Source: an uncultured Prevotella sp. (GTDB lineage: Bacteria > Bacteroidota > Bacteroidia > Bacteroidales > Bacteroidaceae). From it: a DNA stretch of 23,554 nt. Location: positions 1 to 23,554 of the forward strand of contig CAAGGA010000008.1 of NCBI GenBank assembly GCA_900769275.1, read 5' to 3'. A program made the translations under genes and the position numbers. The notes beneath the pieces were generated by a model that had not been told where the DNA came from, searched no databases, and was given only the letters and a program-made list of their open reading frames with translations. Positions 1 through 9,533 of this stretch are shown here, one piece after another (the stretch's first letter is position 1; the number at the start of each line of letters is the position of its first letter).

Positions 1-156
1 CAGAAAAAAAAGAGTTAGATGAACAGAAAAAAAAAGAGTTAGATGAACAAGGAAAAGGGGAGTTAGATGACAGGAAAAAAAATTTGAAAGCAGACAAAAA
101 AGATTTAGATAACAGGGAAAAGAGATTTAGATAACAGGGAAAAGAGATTTAGATGA
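1..156. repeat. Degenerate purine-rich tandem array, 22-24 bp units
   Basis: About seven head-to-tail units cover the left edge and may continue outside the window. Most begin CAG or CAAGG, continue with an A-rich run and end GAGTTAGATGA or GATTTAGATAA. Unit starts can be placed near 1, 24, 48, 71, 95, 113 and 135. The last two units (113-134 and 135-156) are exactly 22 bp and differ at only one position; the fourth and fifth are badly degraded. The + strand is almost all purine. There is no open frame worth calling. Three other intergenic arrays in the window share the roughly 22-bp period but not the sequence. Confidence 0.8.
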
Positions 157-287
157 CAAGCGTACAAGACTATCTGAGAGTGGAGGAAAAACCTCGCTCA
201 CGCTGTTTACTCCGCATCACAACGTGCTTACGTCCAAAGCGTGGTGAGAGAATGAAATGAAAAGGATAGAGAGAAACACACATTTAT

Positions 288-319
288 TTTGATATAATTA
301 AATAAATTTGTAATTTTGC
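288..319 (+). promoter_or_regulatory. Bacteroidetes-type promoter for the AraC-family gene
   Basis: TTTG at 288-291 is followed by exactly 19 nt and then TAATTTTGC at 311-319. This matches the -33/-7 consensus of the primary sigma factor in Bacteroidetes (TTTG, 19-21 nt, TAnnTTTG). Transcription would start near 325, leaving a leader of about 215 nt before the ATG at 540. Confidence 0.7.
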
Positions 320-539
320 ATCTAAATTGCATTTACCCAAACCATGTATTCGCCTCTATTAGTGCGTGATATTTCGGCGTGCTTTGGACTGCGGATTCCG
401 TGTTTCCTGCGCCGTTTTCTCTGTTTTTACAGTATGATGCGTTCAGGCAATCAATATTCCGCAGAGCCCTCAGCATGTGTTTATGCCACTGTTTCATACA
501 TATCAAATGTTGTGTAAGCAATAACAGATAACCCTACTC
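320..539 (+). other. Long 5' leader with a possible 57-codon upstream ORF
   Basis: Between the predicted promoter and the AraC-family start lie about 220 nt without a recognised gene. An open frame runs from ATG 344-346 to TAA 515-517 (57 codons, beginning MYSPLLVRDI, four Cys). It starts about 20 nt after the expected transcription start and ends 22 nt before the regulator's ATG. I recognise no homology, and an ORF this short can occur by chance. It could be a leader peptide, a structured leader or non-functional sequence. No known riboswitch pattern was seen. Confidence 0.25.
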
Positions 540-1649
540 ATGGAATACAACCTTATAGATATTTGCTCCGGGAGCATCACTCTTACGTTAGCCGCCATAC
601 TTCTCTGTTTGAGAATGCCTCCTGCCAGCCAATGGAAAGCCATGCGGCGTATGCTCCGCCTGTTGTCGGTGTGTTACATCTGCATCGGTGTCTCAAACCT
701 CATCACCGGACTTTCGGAAATGAGCGAAGTTGACAACACGGAGACGGGAATCGCCGTTCTCCTTGTTTCCTTTTTCCAGGCACTCTTTCTTACTGCCACC
801 TGCCTTACTTTCGTGTCGCCCCACAGCGTTGGGGTGAGGTGGCTTACTTCCAACATCCTGGCGGCTACGGCAGTATGTGGTGTCTCTATTTGTGTACTCC
901 TGCGGTATGATAAGGCGGTTGATTTGGTATGGGCAACAGACATCGTCCTGTATGTCATGCAAATTACGTATTACTGCATACTGTTCAGAAGATGCTACGT
1001 TTCCTGCGCCAAATCTCTTGAAGAGAACTACGACGATGACATGTCTGACGGATTGCGCTGGATAAAGAACTGCTTTCTCGGTTCGCTTACGGTAGGCGTG
1101 AGCGCATTGATGTTTGTCGTTTTCAGATGGGGTTCCACAATGTATTCCATCTTCACCTGTGTCTATACAATATATTATATATTCCTTGTCGAGTGTGTCA
1201 TCAACTACCGCATCAAGGCGGAGTATATCGTTAAGGTGGTCGGTGTAGAGACTACGGACGTTCTGCAGGAATCTGCATCGGCAGGGAAGCCGGATAAAGA
1301 AGACGTTGCGGAGATGTCGTTCGACGAACAGGCAATCAGCAAGGCGATAGAGGAATGGGCGAGAGAAAAGCGGTTCGTGAGGAACGACCAGACCGTGGAA
1401 GAGATAGCTCACGAGCTGGGCATTACGCACACGGCTCTCAAATGGTATTTCACCAACCGCATGCACACCACGTTCCGCACATGGCGCATCTCACTACGTA
1501 TCAGTGAAGCGCAACGTCTGCTGCGTGAGGAGAAAGTGCCGGTTTCTTCCGTACACAAGATGGTGGGCGTTGCCGACAAAAGCAATTTCCACAAGCAGTT
1601 CAGCCAAGTCACGGGCATGACACCTAAGGAATACGCCGAAAGCAACTGA
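540..1649 (+). CDS. Membrane-bound AraC-family transcriptional regulator (about 7 TM + HTH)
   Basis: The 369-residue protein joins an integral membrane N-terminal half to a cytoplasmic DNA-binding C-terminus. Hydrophobic segments lie at about 8-27, 38-58, 68-90, 101-121, 126-149, 175-195 and 201-223. A charged linker (about 224-260) follows. The C-terminal ~110 residues are an AraC/XylS double helix-turn-helix: the first helices contain TVEEIAHELGITHTALKWYF (285-304), and the family signature VADKSNFHKQFSQVTGMTPKEY (344-365) closes the domain. Proteins of this layout are common in Bacteroidetes, and their signals are mostly unknown. The membrane part presumably senses something in the envelope. 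The gene has its own promoter and a long leader. The nearest plausible targets are the two secreted-protein genes to the right, but this is only positional inference. The start at 540 is the first ATG giving the whole membrane domain. Confidence 0.9.
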   Translation: MEYNLIDICSGSITLTLAAILLCLRMPPASQWKAMRRMLRLLSVCYICIGVSNLITGLSEMSEVDNTETGIAVLLVSFFQALFLTATCLTFVSPHSVGVRWLTSNILAATAVCGVSICVLLRYDKAVDLVWATDIVLYVMQITYYCILFRRCYVSCAKSLEENYDDDMSDGLRWIKNCFLGSLTVGVSALMFVVFRWGSTMYSIFTCVYTIYYIFLVECVINYRIKAEYIVKVVGVETTDVLQESASAGKPDKEDVAEMSFDEQAISKAIEEWAREKRFVRNDQTVEEIAHELGITHTALKWYFTNRMHTTFRTWRISLRISEAQRLLREEKVPVSSVHKMVGVADKSNFHKQFSQVTGMTPKEYAESN

Positions 1650-1827
1650 CGCTGCGGAGGCTGTCAGACCACTCCCGTTGCCATAGCAGTCGCATCGTTC
1701 TCGGCACTATAAGCCACCGTGACTGACTGATGTTTGCACTGGCGGGAACACCGACTACTGACAAAGGAAGGGGAAGGAAGTGAAGAATAAGGATAGAATA
1801 TAATAGGGAAAAAGATAAGAATAAGAA

Positions 1828-1959
1828 AACTACAAGGAAAGAACAAAGGAACTACAAGGAAAGAACAAAGGAACTACAAGGAAAGAACAAAGGAACTACA
1901 GGGGAAGAACAAAGAAACTACAGGGGAAGAACAAAGAAAACAACAAGGGAAAAGACACA
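1828..1959. repeat. Tandem array of five exact 22-bp units plus a degenerate sixth
   Basis: Units start at 1828, 1850, 1872, 1894, 1916 and 1938. The first three are identical (beginning AACTACAAGG and ending AACAAAGG). The next two carry the same change (CTACAGGGGA), so they duplicated after it arose. The sixth is decayed. Within each unit the two 11-bp halves resemble each other (7 of 11 positions). The array lies about 180 bp past the AraC-family stop and just before a GC-rich hairpin. The preceding stretch 1650-1827 holds nothing I can name. Confidence 0.9.
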
Positions 1960-1963
1960 GCGA

Positions 1964-1991
1964 GGGGGCGGCACCGAATGGTACCGCCCCC
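1964..1991. terminator. GC-rich hairpin between convergent genes, likely bidirectional terminator
   Basis: Twelve-base arms (GGGGGCGGCACC at 1964-1975, GGTACCGCCCCC at 1980-1991) pair with one mismatch around a 4-nt loop. The hairpin sits between the convergent AraC-family gene and the large secreted-protein gene, 61 bp past the stop of the latter. Neither side has a classical uninterrupted T-run next to the stem; on the minus strand TCTTTT follows about 8 nt later. It is therefore terminator-like rather than textbook. Confidence 0.5.
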
Positions 1992-2052
1992 CTTGCATAT
2001 TATAGGTTGGTTCTATTATTATCAACCTGTAATGTCAGGAAAAGCGTCGTTA

Positions 2053-5000
2053 TCAGTAAGCGAACTTGATGGATTCCCTGCCATTGGAGAATACGTATAT
2101 GCCGTGCTTTGTAAGTTTCACCTTGTGGCTGTCGCCTGAGGAGTCAGCGCGGTAGAGGTGGAGCATAACGCCCGTTGTGTCATACACGCGCAACGTCTCG
2201 CCTTTGGCAAGTCCCCTGACGATAACTCCCTCGTCAGTGGTCTCTACCTTAAGCTCCGGTTTCACGTCAGGAGTCTTGATGATTATGACATCGTCAAAGC
2301 CTGTAGGCACTTCCTCTATGTCGTTCTTCTCCAAGCGCACTGGCGAAGCGTTGTTCACCATGTTCTGATCCTTTACGATATTGCCCTCACCGTCAGTAGT
2401 AACAGCCACGGCATAGAGCATCACGCTTTCAGGTACCTTGCCCACGAGGATGCGTGCCACGGTGTTGTCCCCGTCATCCTCGAACTTTGATGCCGGAATA
2501 TCCACGCTGTATGCGTACTCGTAAGGTCTCAATCCCTTGACATCGTAGCAGAGCGAGATATTGGTCTTGTAGTCAGACTTCAGACTTATCGGCGAGTCGT
2601 TCATCACGTTCACCAGCACCGTCGTGTAGTTGTCAGGAATAGTGTCCGTAAATTTGCCTGCGCTCTCTTCGGGCACGTTGACTTCCGTGCCGGTGGAAGC
2701 GACATAATATTTGTCAGTGCCGGCAATGAGTACACTCAGCGGCCGCACGTTGATGTCCACCACTTGCAGCTGCACCTTAGGCATTGCCTTCTGACCGACG
2801 CTTGCCGTGCGGCGGTTCACGCTGCCGACATCAGTCGATGACGCTTTCGCCATTGCATAGCTTCTTGCCTGCAGGAACGAGTCGTTGAAGTGAGGTGTCA
2901 CCTTAGGCTCGATGCCATTCTCAAGGTCCACTGTATATAGAGCCACATCCGTGAGCACTTCATCGTGTCCTGGATATATGCATGTCGGTATGGTGTGCGT
3001 TATGTTTTCATTGCCGAACTGCAGGTCAACATAGTCTATCACGTCCTTTCCTTCGTTGAATACCACGATATAGTAACCGTAGTCTGAGCCCCGCTCCACC
3101 TTGGTGTCGATACCTGCATGGCGGATGTTGAAGCCATTGTCGAAGTAGTTGGTGCATTCCACCACGTTGGCGCCGCCCGTCTCGCTGTCATAGAGCGTCA
3201 CCACGCCCGTCATGCTGCTCTCATCGGGCAGGTAGGCATCATAGAAGGAAATGTCAAGTCCGTTCTCCGCCTTGGCGATGAGCTGCGGGCAGGAGAGGAA
3301 ATAGACGGTGTTGCCGTCATCATCGACGGATGAGCGCACCAATGCTCCGTAAACACTCGGCGTAATGTCAAACAGGTTTGTCTGCTCGTTGAGTATCTGT
3401 GAAGACTCGCGCCAGACGAGTGCCATCGCCTTGTCTGACTTCACGAGGTGGAAGTCAGCGATATTGCGGTTGCCAAGACCCAATGCGCCGAGGTCCTCCA
3501 ACATTCCGTCATCATTGAGGCTGTAGAGATGCACATCGGCTTTCTTCGCCGTAGTAGTCTCACTATCCTCTGCCGTACCTGCGTCAGTGACGATGGCAGC
3601 ACCGAAGATCTTGCTACCGAAGCTGACAATCTGCGGAGATGATGCTCTATGCCTGCTCTCCACGAGCATCGGGATACCGTACTTGTCGTAGCCTATAGCG
3701 GCAAGCGTGTGCACCGTACTTGTAACGTTGTCCTCTTCGATTTCCCTTCCGAAGGTGGCAAGCATATAGGGTTTGCCATCGTGCATTGTCAGGGCGTAGT
3801 CGGAGATGGAGTTGCCCCTCACCGTTGCCGCCAGTTTGATGGGGTCGCCCCAGTCTGTGCCGTCATAAGTGCGCATATAAAGCCCGCCGCTCACCATTCC
3901 TGCCTTGTCAACATCTTCATAGTCCGATGCGATGAACTCTCCGCCTTTCCATGCCACGGCAGCCTTGCCGTTGTCATCGATGGCGGTGCGCGGCATATAG
4001 TTGGCAGGCATATTGCCTGTAAGCATGACAGGTGTTGTCCATCCCGTTCCGTTGTTCACCGAAGCCTTTATTCCCATGTGCTTCGGAGCTTCCGTCTCGT
4101 CCATCATATTGTCTGCTGAAGCCGTTGACACCTCGTATGCCACAATGCCGCAGTTGTCGCTGCTGCTCACGTCGGTCGTGACGATAGGCTCGCCCGCACC
4201 GTCGTTGAACGTGCCGCCATTCCTGAACATGATATGTCCGTCAGTAATGTCGTCGGCATTTATCTTATAATAGGCGAGGTCTTTTCCTCCGAAGAGGTAG
4301 CGCGGCTCGGCATAGGCGTCGATATCACGCAGGATGACGTTGCTGTTCTGGGCCAGCGCCGACAGTTGCAGCGGACGGTAGGCAGAGCTTCTCAGCACGG
4401 TATGCGTCTTGGCATTGACGTGGTCAGCCACCCAGAGTGGGTTGGTGTAGTTGTTGGGGTCGTACCATCTCTTGTCGAACGAGGCAAGCGTTGCCTCCTT
4501 CCTCGTCTTCCACCACAGGAACTTCGCCTCGGCATAAGCCTTTATGCTTCCTGACACCTGCATCTTGCTGCCGGCGTAGGTATATGATGGCGGTACGCCT
4601 ATTTCGGGCTTATCTACCATCGCCTCATATTTCTTGCGTGCACCTTGCAGGTATGGACGGTAGCGCACCTCCGAGTCGAACGATGCGGAGAGCGAGCCTT
4701 TCACGCCGCATACGGCACGTGCAACGTACAGGTCAACGCCTGTGCCGATGGCAAACGAAGTATTCAGCGCCACTGTAGTATGCTGCACCATGTCGGCGAA
4801 GTATTTCGCATTCTTGTTTACAGCCCATCCCAAACCAGTGGTATCGGTGGCTGCATCGAGTGCAGCATAGGTGCTCAGTTCACCGCCGAGCGACATAGTG
4901 GCATGGAAGAATGGCGTGCGGATGCCGCTGTTGAACATTCCGGAGGCCTCAGCCTTGATGCCCAAGCCCACTGCCTGCGGCACGAAGTAACCGTGTTTGT

Positions 5001-8000
5001 TCTGCGCAAGACGACCCTCAAGCCATCCTCGCACGCCGACGAAAGCCGTGGAGAAGCCCAAGGCGCGATCCTCACGGGCATACTCCTTGTCATCGTGGGT
5101 GACGGCGCGCTGTATGTCAAAGAACATCTTGTCGATGTCGCTCACCAAGTCTGTCTTGTCCATCAAGTCCATCGCCTGACCACCGGGCAGGAAGTTGTAC
5201 GAGATGACGCCGCGTACCACGAGGTCGTTGTTGACTCGCTGCACGCCTATGTTGAAAGGCAGCAGTGCTCCCTGTGTGGGCAGCTCTATGTCAAGGTCGA
5301 AGTCTGCATTGTAGGCTGCGGTGTTCTGCGGCATGTCTATCTTGAAGTTGTTGAAAGAACTGTTGAACTCTCCCAAGTCCTCACGCGCTGACATATCGCC
5401 CACTCGTTCCTCGCCCACAGGTCCTTCGGTCTGCGCCTCGGAGGACAGGTACATCTTGTCCTCGGTGAGGTTCTTTAACGTGCCTAACTTTATCTCATTG
5501 CCTCCAATCGAAGCGTAGATTTCATCCTCATGCTCAGGAAGTACCAGGGAATTGTCAGGATACCAGATATAGGTCACAAAGCAATACTTGAGTCGGTCTG
5601 CCTCCTTCTTTTCTTCTTCTGTCGATGTACGTAGTCCATAGCATTTCAGAATATCACGTATGCACTTTGTGCTCGCCGTCCTGTCAAACAAATATGTTCC
5701 CGCCGGAGTTATCTCCTGAGAATAATTGCGTTCCTTTGACGTTAGCTTCATGAAGGATAATGTATTACCGAGCGGCTTGTCATTAGTTTTGTAACCGTTC
5801 GGAACAGAGGTATCTACCTTGTCATTGTCGTAATATACTACGCTTATGGCAAGCGTAGGAATCCTCTTGTCGCCGTTGGCAGTTTGACCCCATCTGTTGC
5901 ATGTCGGCTGGAACGCTCCCTCATAGGCAATTCTTGTACCGGCACCCGAGTAACCGACAGGCTGCCATGGCAGTTCCTCGTTGTTATCATAGTCTGCCTT
6001 GATGCTATCTATGCCGGGTGTGCGGTAGTATATACCCATGATGTCAAAGGTATGATTGCTGTCACGTCGGCGCATGGGCAAGGTAATGGTAACCTTTCCC
6101 TCGGCATCGGCATAACCCACATAGCCGTCAGCATCCACTTTGTTTCCAGTAACCTTCAGTCCGTTTCTTATATGATAAGGTATGTATCCGTCGGCGTAAA
6201 GGATAGGCTGCTGGTCATCCTGCACCATGGCAGCCTTTACGAGTCCGTTAGGCTGTCTTCCGCTGTTTTCCTCTACACTGGGATAATCTTCGAGGAACCA
6301 TTTTGTCAACGGAGTACTTCTGCAAACGAAACGTATGTCAGTGCCCTCGGTTATCTGCTTTCCCGTAGTGGCATCCACCAGTTTGAAATAGACTTCCGTA
6401 GTGGTATAGAGGTTAATGGTGTTGACCAACGTCGAGATGTCCGCCGACTTATTCTGCAACCATGCCCGGTATGAGTTTACCTTGTCGAGTTTTGAAGGCA
6501 TAGGCACCATGTGCAGGTTGCCCAAAGGCACAGAGTCTGTAAGGCTCACGACACGTGTTATCTCACGGTCCTCTTCGATGGTGAAACCCGCTTCTGCCCT
6601 GTCGAAGTTAAACTTATCCAACTCCCAGTCGGCTCGCTTTATGAGTTTACTGTTGATAGCACCGTCTGCCGTCTCATAAACTATATAGAGGTCTTCCACC
6701 TTGTTGGAGCCTACTCCCACAAGATTTACGTCGAAACGGTATCTGTTGAATTTCTGCGGCGTGTGGTCGGAGAAAGCGACAGTTCGCTCCAAATCTATTG
6801 ACGGCCATCTCAGGTAACAGTGATGCGTGCGGCCGTCAGCAGGGAAAGTGACGGTAATATCCTCTCGCTTGGCAACGTTACCTGACAGCATTATCTCCTT
6901 CTCCGGCTCTGAGGCATTGCTCATCCACAGTTCGCAGTTGCCCCAACTCTCGGGATAACTATTGACCTTAATGACTACATCGGTGTTGGCTTTGACACCT
7001 CTCAATATCGGCAGAAAGAAGTAGTCATACACACATGAGATGAGATTATCCACTGCCTCCTTGTTGTCCACATTAGTGACTTCATTCTCAGCTATGCTCG
7101 TCTCCTTATTGTTCACCTTTACCGTAGCATTCAGTTTCTTTATGTCCACTTTGCCGTTATTCTCGCAAATGGTGCGCTGTATCCAGCCTCCGGGTTTGCC
7201 GTCAGCCCTGTAGTTGCGTGCACGGAGATTGAAAGTGTAGTCATAGTTCTTGTCATAGCTTCCTGCAAGTGTTATGTCCGCATTGGTATAACGGCAGTTC
7301 ATGTCAGGGAATATGTTGCAGCCCTCGCCATATTTTTCGAACTCCTCGCTGTCGTATGTGAGTTCTCCTGCATCGAAATGTCTCTCTACGCTTTCCGTAT
7401 CTACCTGCTTTCCGTCTTTCGACTTTGTGACGGTAAGCATCATGTCGAAGCCGTTCTTCATGTCAAGACCTTTGACAAAGCCACTGGCGTAGTACTCGTC
7501 ATCATAGACGACAGAACTCATGACCTCACCGTCATTCATAAACGCAACCTCCGGGTCGTCAACACCGTGTAAGAAGACTTCAGCAGTGTAGCAGAGCGTA
7601 TCACGCTCTCCGGTCTTGGTGTTGATGACAGGCATACGCAGATTCATGAAGTAGCTCGGCAGGGGATTGCCCTCTGCATCGTATTCGTCCTCCACAGGGA
7701 AAGAGGGGCTACTGATGCCATAGCATGTACCGATAGTACCATTGACGATGTCGCAGTCAAGTAAGGCATTGTCCGTATATGAAGGATACTTGTCAGGATG
7801 GATGTGGATGTATTCCACCTCTGCATATCCGCGAGGCCCGATGATGTTGTCGCCCTCGGAGAAGCTCACGTCAAACTTCCAGTCGGTATCACGTTCGACA
7901 CCACGGCGCGGAACCATGGACAAAAAAGTGCATGAGGGGGTGTTGTTGCCTGCCGTATAGTCTATGCGTGTGTATAACTCATCGGGACGTGTCTGCGTGC

Positions 8001-9414
8001 TGTCACCCACAGGGGCGAAGACTGCCAGTATGTTCTCGGCACTGCCCGTGGCTACGATGTCATATTCCGTATCGGTGGAGACAAGCACGTCAGAGCGCAG
8101 CCACCCCAGGAAGCTGTAACCCTCTGCCGGCATGGCATAAAGACGTACGCGCTCGCCCTGCCCGTATATGCCGCTGCCCTTCACGGTGCCGCCCTCCCTG
8201 ATATTCTGTGAGAGTATCACCGACCCAGTCCAGCGTTCATCCAAAGACTTCAAAGTCTGGAATTTCTTCCATTTTGACTGATAACTGTAGAGAGATGACT
8301 TGGGGACATACAGGGTCACGTCAGCATAATCCTCCTGAGATACGATGTCACCGCCGGTTACAGGTATCGTTCCGTGCATCTCGATACCACGCAACAGCTG
8401 CGCATCCGCAAACGCATCCTTGCCGATGTACTTTACCGTGGATGGCAACACATAGTATTCTATGCCCAACGTACTGTTGCCGTATGGTGACCATATCACT
8501 GCACCGTTCTGTGCGAATGCCTCCTGCTCGATGCGCTCCACGCCCTCGCCGAGGATGAGGTCTCTGGCATAACCCCAACGGGCGAAGGCACGCTTGGAAA
8601 TGACCTTTACAGAGCCGGGAATCTCTATGCGGAAGATATAGTACATACCTTCGAACGCACTCTCGCCGATGCTCGTCACCGACGTGGGGAGGGTCAGCGT
8701 GTAGGTGCCGTTCTGCCACTTGCGGTCCTCCGTAATGACGCTGGTGTTGTAGAAAGCGTAGGCACCGATGGTCTTCAGACCATAGTTCAACCTCATGTCC
8801 CATATCCGTCCATGTGTCTCTTCGGGAGACGCAAAGGCATAGTCGCCGATGCTGCGGCAGTTGTCGGGAAGCACCACCTCCGAAGGCGGCGTGTTGCGGC
8901 AGAAATCCCGAGGGATGTCCGTCCACACTCCCTTGGGCAACACTATACGGCGCAGAGGAGAATCCTTGAACATTCCCACGGGCCACGACTTGATATTGTC
9001 GTTGGGCTGGAACTCCAGACTTACCCTGCAGCCGTTACTGTTGCCGTCGTTGGCAAAGGTTCCGGCATACACGTCGCATACGGACGATGGGATGCGCACG
9101 GTGTAGTAAGTACTTCCGGCACCCGTGTTGAACGTTTTCAGCAACGAGGGACACCCCTCTCCCGTACCGATTGCCGTGACCGCATACTCCTTGCCGCCAG
9201 AGGTAACCCGTTCGGGAATGTCTATCACTATGGTGTCGGAGACATCATGCGTGGAAATGTCTATCTCCTTCACCGCCACATCATCACTGCCACGGCATTC
9301 GTAGGTCACTCTGCCTACAGTGAACTCTTTCTGTTGTCCGAAGACCGGTATGGAACTTGCAAACGCCAGCAACACCACCGCCAGTCTTAGGACTGTCTTG
9401 GATGAAAAAATCAT
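2053..9414 (-). CDS. Giant secreted protein: BspA-type LRR, beta-rich middle, T9SS-like C-terminus
   Basis: The product has 2453 residues. Residues 1-26 form a signal peptide (hydrophobic LAVVLLAFASSIPVFG). About 75-350 carry BspA/LRR_5-type leucine-rich repeats (LPTSVTSIGESAFEGM, IPGSVKVISKRAFARW, LPSTVKYIGKDAFADA), ending with the usual cap VPKSSLYSYQSKWKKF (370-385). About 396-470 resemble the bacterial repeat domain seen after such LRRs (AEGYSFLGW). About 480-1480 I cannot assign. About 1485-1640 is rich in Ala, Gly and aromatic residues. About 1705-2090 alternates Trp/Pro and Asp-Gly motifs in a way that suggests a beta-propeller. About 2220-2365 looks like a CARDB-type Ig fold (VMLYAVAVTTDGEGN, MVNNASPVRL). 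The last ~75 residues (GLAKGETLRVYDTTG, HGIYVFSNGRESIKF) fit a T9SS type A sorting domain. It is probably exported and surface-anchored; BspA-like proteins often bind host or bacterial ligands. No catalytic motif was recognised. The ATG at 9412-9414 gives the signal peptide directly. Confidence 0.85.
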   Translation of the reverse strand: MIFSSKTVLRLAVVLLAFASSIPVFGQQKEFTVGRVTYECRGSDDVAVKEIDISTHDVSDTIVIDIPERVTSGGKEYAVTAIGTGEGCPSLLKTFNTGAGSTYYTVRIPSSVCDVYAGTFANDGNSNGCRVSLEFQPNDNIKSWPVGMFKDSPLRRIVLPKGVWTDIPRDFCRNTPPSEVVLPDNCRSIGDYAFASPEETHGRIWDMRLNYGLKTIGAYAFYNTSVITEDRKWQNGTYTLTLPTSVTSIGESAFEGMYYIFRIEIPGSVKVISKRAFARWGYARDLILGEGVERIEQEAFAQNGAVIWSPYGNSTLGIEYYVLPSTVKYIGKDAFADAQLLRGIEMHGTIPVTGGDIVSQEDYADVTLYVPKSSLYSYQSKWKKFQTLKSLDERWTGSVILSQNIREGGTVKGSGIYGQGERVRLYAMPAEGYSFLGWLRSDVLVSTDTEYDIVATGSAENILAVFAPVGDSTQTRPDELYTRIDYTAGNNTPSCTFLSMVPRRGVERDTDWKFDVSFSEGDNIIGPRGYAEVEYIHIHPDKYPSYTDNALLDCDIVNGTIGTCYGISSPSFPVEDEYDAEGNPLPSYFMNLRMPVINTKTGERDTLCYTAEVFLHGVDDPEVAFMNDGEVMSSVVYDDEYYASGFVKGLDMKNGFDMMLTVTKSKDGKQVDTESVERHFDAGELTYDSEEFEKYGEGCNIFPDMNCRYTNADITLAGSYDKNYDYTFNLRARNYRADGKPGGWIQRTICENNGKVDIKKLNATVKVNNKETSIAENEVTNVDNKEAVDNLISCVYDYFFLPILRGVKANTDVVIKVNSYPESWGNCELWMSNASEPEKEIMLSGNVAKREDITVTFPADGRTHHCYLRWPSIDLERTVAFSDHTPQKFNRYRFDVNLVGVGSNKVEDLYIVYETADGAINSKLIKRADWELDKFNFDRAEAGFTIEEDREITRVVSLTDSVPLGNLHMVPMPSKLDKVNSYRAWLQNKSADISTLVNTINLYTTTEVYFKLVDATTGKQITEGTDIRFVCRSTPLTKWFLEDYPSVEENSGRQPNGLVKAAMVQDDQQPILYADGYIPYHIRNGLKVTGNKVDADGYVGYADAEGKVTITLPMRRRDSNHTFDIMGIYYRTPGIDSIKADYDNNEELPWQPVGYSGAGTRIAYEGAFQPTCNRWGQTANGDKRIPTLAISVVYYDNDKVDTSVPNGYKTNDKPLGNTLSFMKLTSKERNYSQEITPAGTYLFDRTASTKCIRDILKCYGLRTSTEEEKKEADRLKYCFVTYIWYPDNSLVLPEHEDEIYASIGGNEIKLGTLKNLTEDKMYLSSEAQTEGPVGEERVGDMSAREDLGEFNSSFNNFKIDMPQNTAAYNADFDLDIELPTQGALLPFNIGVQRVNNDLVVRGVISYNFLPGGQAMDLMDKTDLVSDIDKMFFDIQRAVTHDDKEYAREDRALGFSTAFVGVRGWLEGRLAQNKHGYFVPQAVGLGIKAEASGMFNSGIRTPFFHATMSLGGELSTYAALDAATDTTGLGWAVNKNAKYFADMVQHTTVALNTSFAIGTGVDLYVARAVCGVKGSLSASFDSEVRYRPYLQGARKKYEAMVDKPEIGVPPSYTYAGSKMQVSGSIKAYAEAKFLWWKTRKEATLASFDKRWYDPNNYTNPLWVADHVNAKTHTVLRSSAYRPLQLSALAQNSNVILRDIDAYAEPRYLFGGKDLAYYKINADDITDGHIMFRNGGTFNDGAGEPIVTTDVSSSDNCGIVAYEVSTASADNMMDETEAPKHMGIKASVNNGTGWTTPVMLTGNMPANYMPRTAIDDNGKAAVAWKGGEFIASDYEDVDKAGMVSGGLYMRTYDGTDWGDPIKLAATVRGNSISDYALTMHDGKPYMLATFGREIEEDNVTSTVHTLAAIGYDKYGIPMLVESRHRASSPQIVSFGSKIFGAAIVTDAGTAEDSETTTAKKADVHLYSLNDDGMLEDLGALGLGNRNIADFHLVKSDKAMALVWRESSQILNEQTNLFDITPSVYGALVRSSVDDDGNTVYFLSCPQLIAKAENGLDISFYDAYLPDESSMTGVVTLYDSETGGANVVECTNYFDNGFNIRHAGIDTKVERGSDYGYYIVVFNEGKDVIDYVDLQFGNENITHTIPTCIYPGHDEVLTDVALYTVDLENGIEPKVTPHFNDSFLQARSYAMAKASSTDVGSVNRRTASVGQKAMPKVQLQVVDINVRPLSVLIAGTDKYYVASTGTEVNVPEESAGKFTDTIPDNYTTVLVNVMNDSPISLKSDYKTNISLCYDVKGLRPYEYAYSVDIPASKFEDDGDNTVARILVGKVPESVMLYAVAVTTDGEGNIVKDQNMVNNASPVRLEKNDIEEVPTGFDDVIIIKTPDVKPELKVETTDEGVIVRGLAKGETLRVYDTTGVMLHLYRADSSGDSHKVKLTKHGIYVFSNGRESIKFAY

Positions 9415-9463
9415 AAGTTAAAAATATTATGGTTTGAAAAAAAATTACGCAATCTTTAGTTTT

Positions 9464-9472
9464 GCAAAAGTA
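9464..9472 (-). promoter_or_regulatory. -7 element upstream of the giant secreted-protein gene
   Basis: Read on the minus strand, TACTTTTGC lies 50 bp before the ATG and fits TAnnTTTG. No clear TTTG is present 19-21 nt upstream; the nearest candidate is GTTTT at 9486-9490. The promoter may therefore be weak or need an activator. The leader after it is A/T-rich, as is usual before Bacteroidetes start codons. Confidence 0.45.
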
Positions 9473-9533
9473 TAAAAAATTATGTAAAACGCCGTCCAGC
9501 CCTGCGTGGTAATTCGTTCAGAGTGTCAAAATA

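Noticed and set aside
1..156. CRISPR array at the left edge
   Set aside because: Units are contiguous with no unique spacers between them, so this is a plain tandem repeat. The same applies to 1828-1959, 9534-9619 and 21593-21680.
693..1466. 257-codon minus-strand ORF opposite the AraC-family gene
   Set aside because: It is antisense to a gene with clear membrane helices and HTH motifs; its His/Arg/Cys-rich product has no recognisable domain.
1664..1846. 60-codon minus-strand ORF in the spacer after the AraC-family gene
   Set aside because: It is the reverse of A/G-rich repeat sequence and yields a Phe/Pro/Ser-rich peptide with no start signal or homology.
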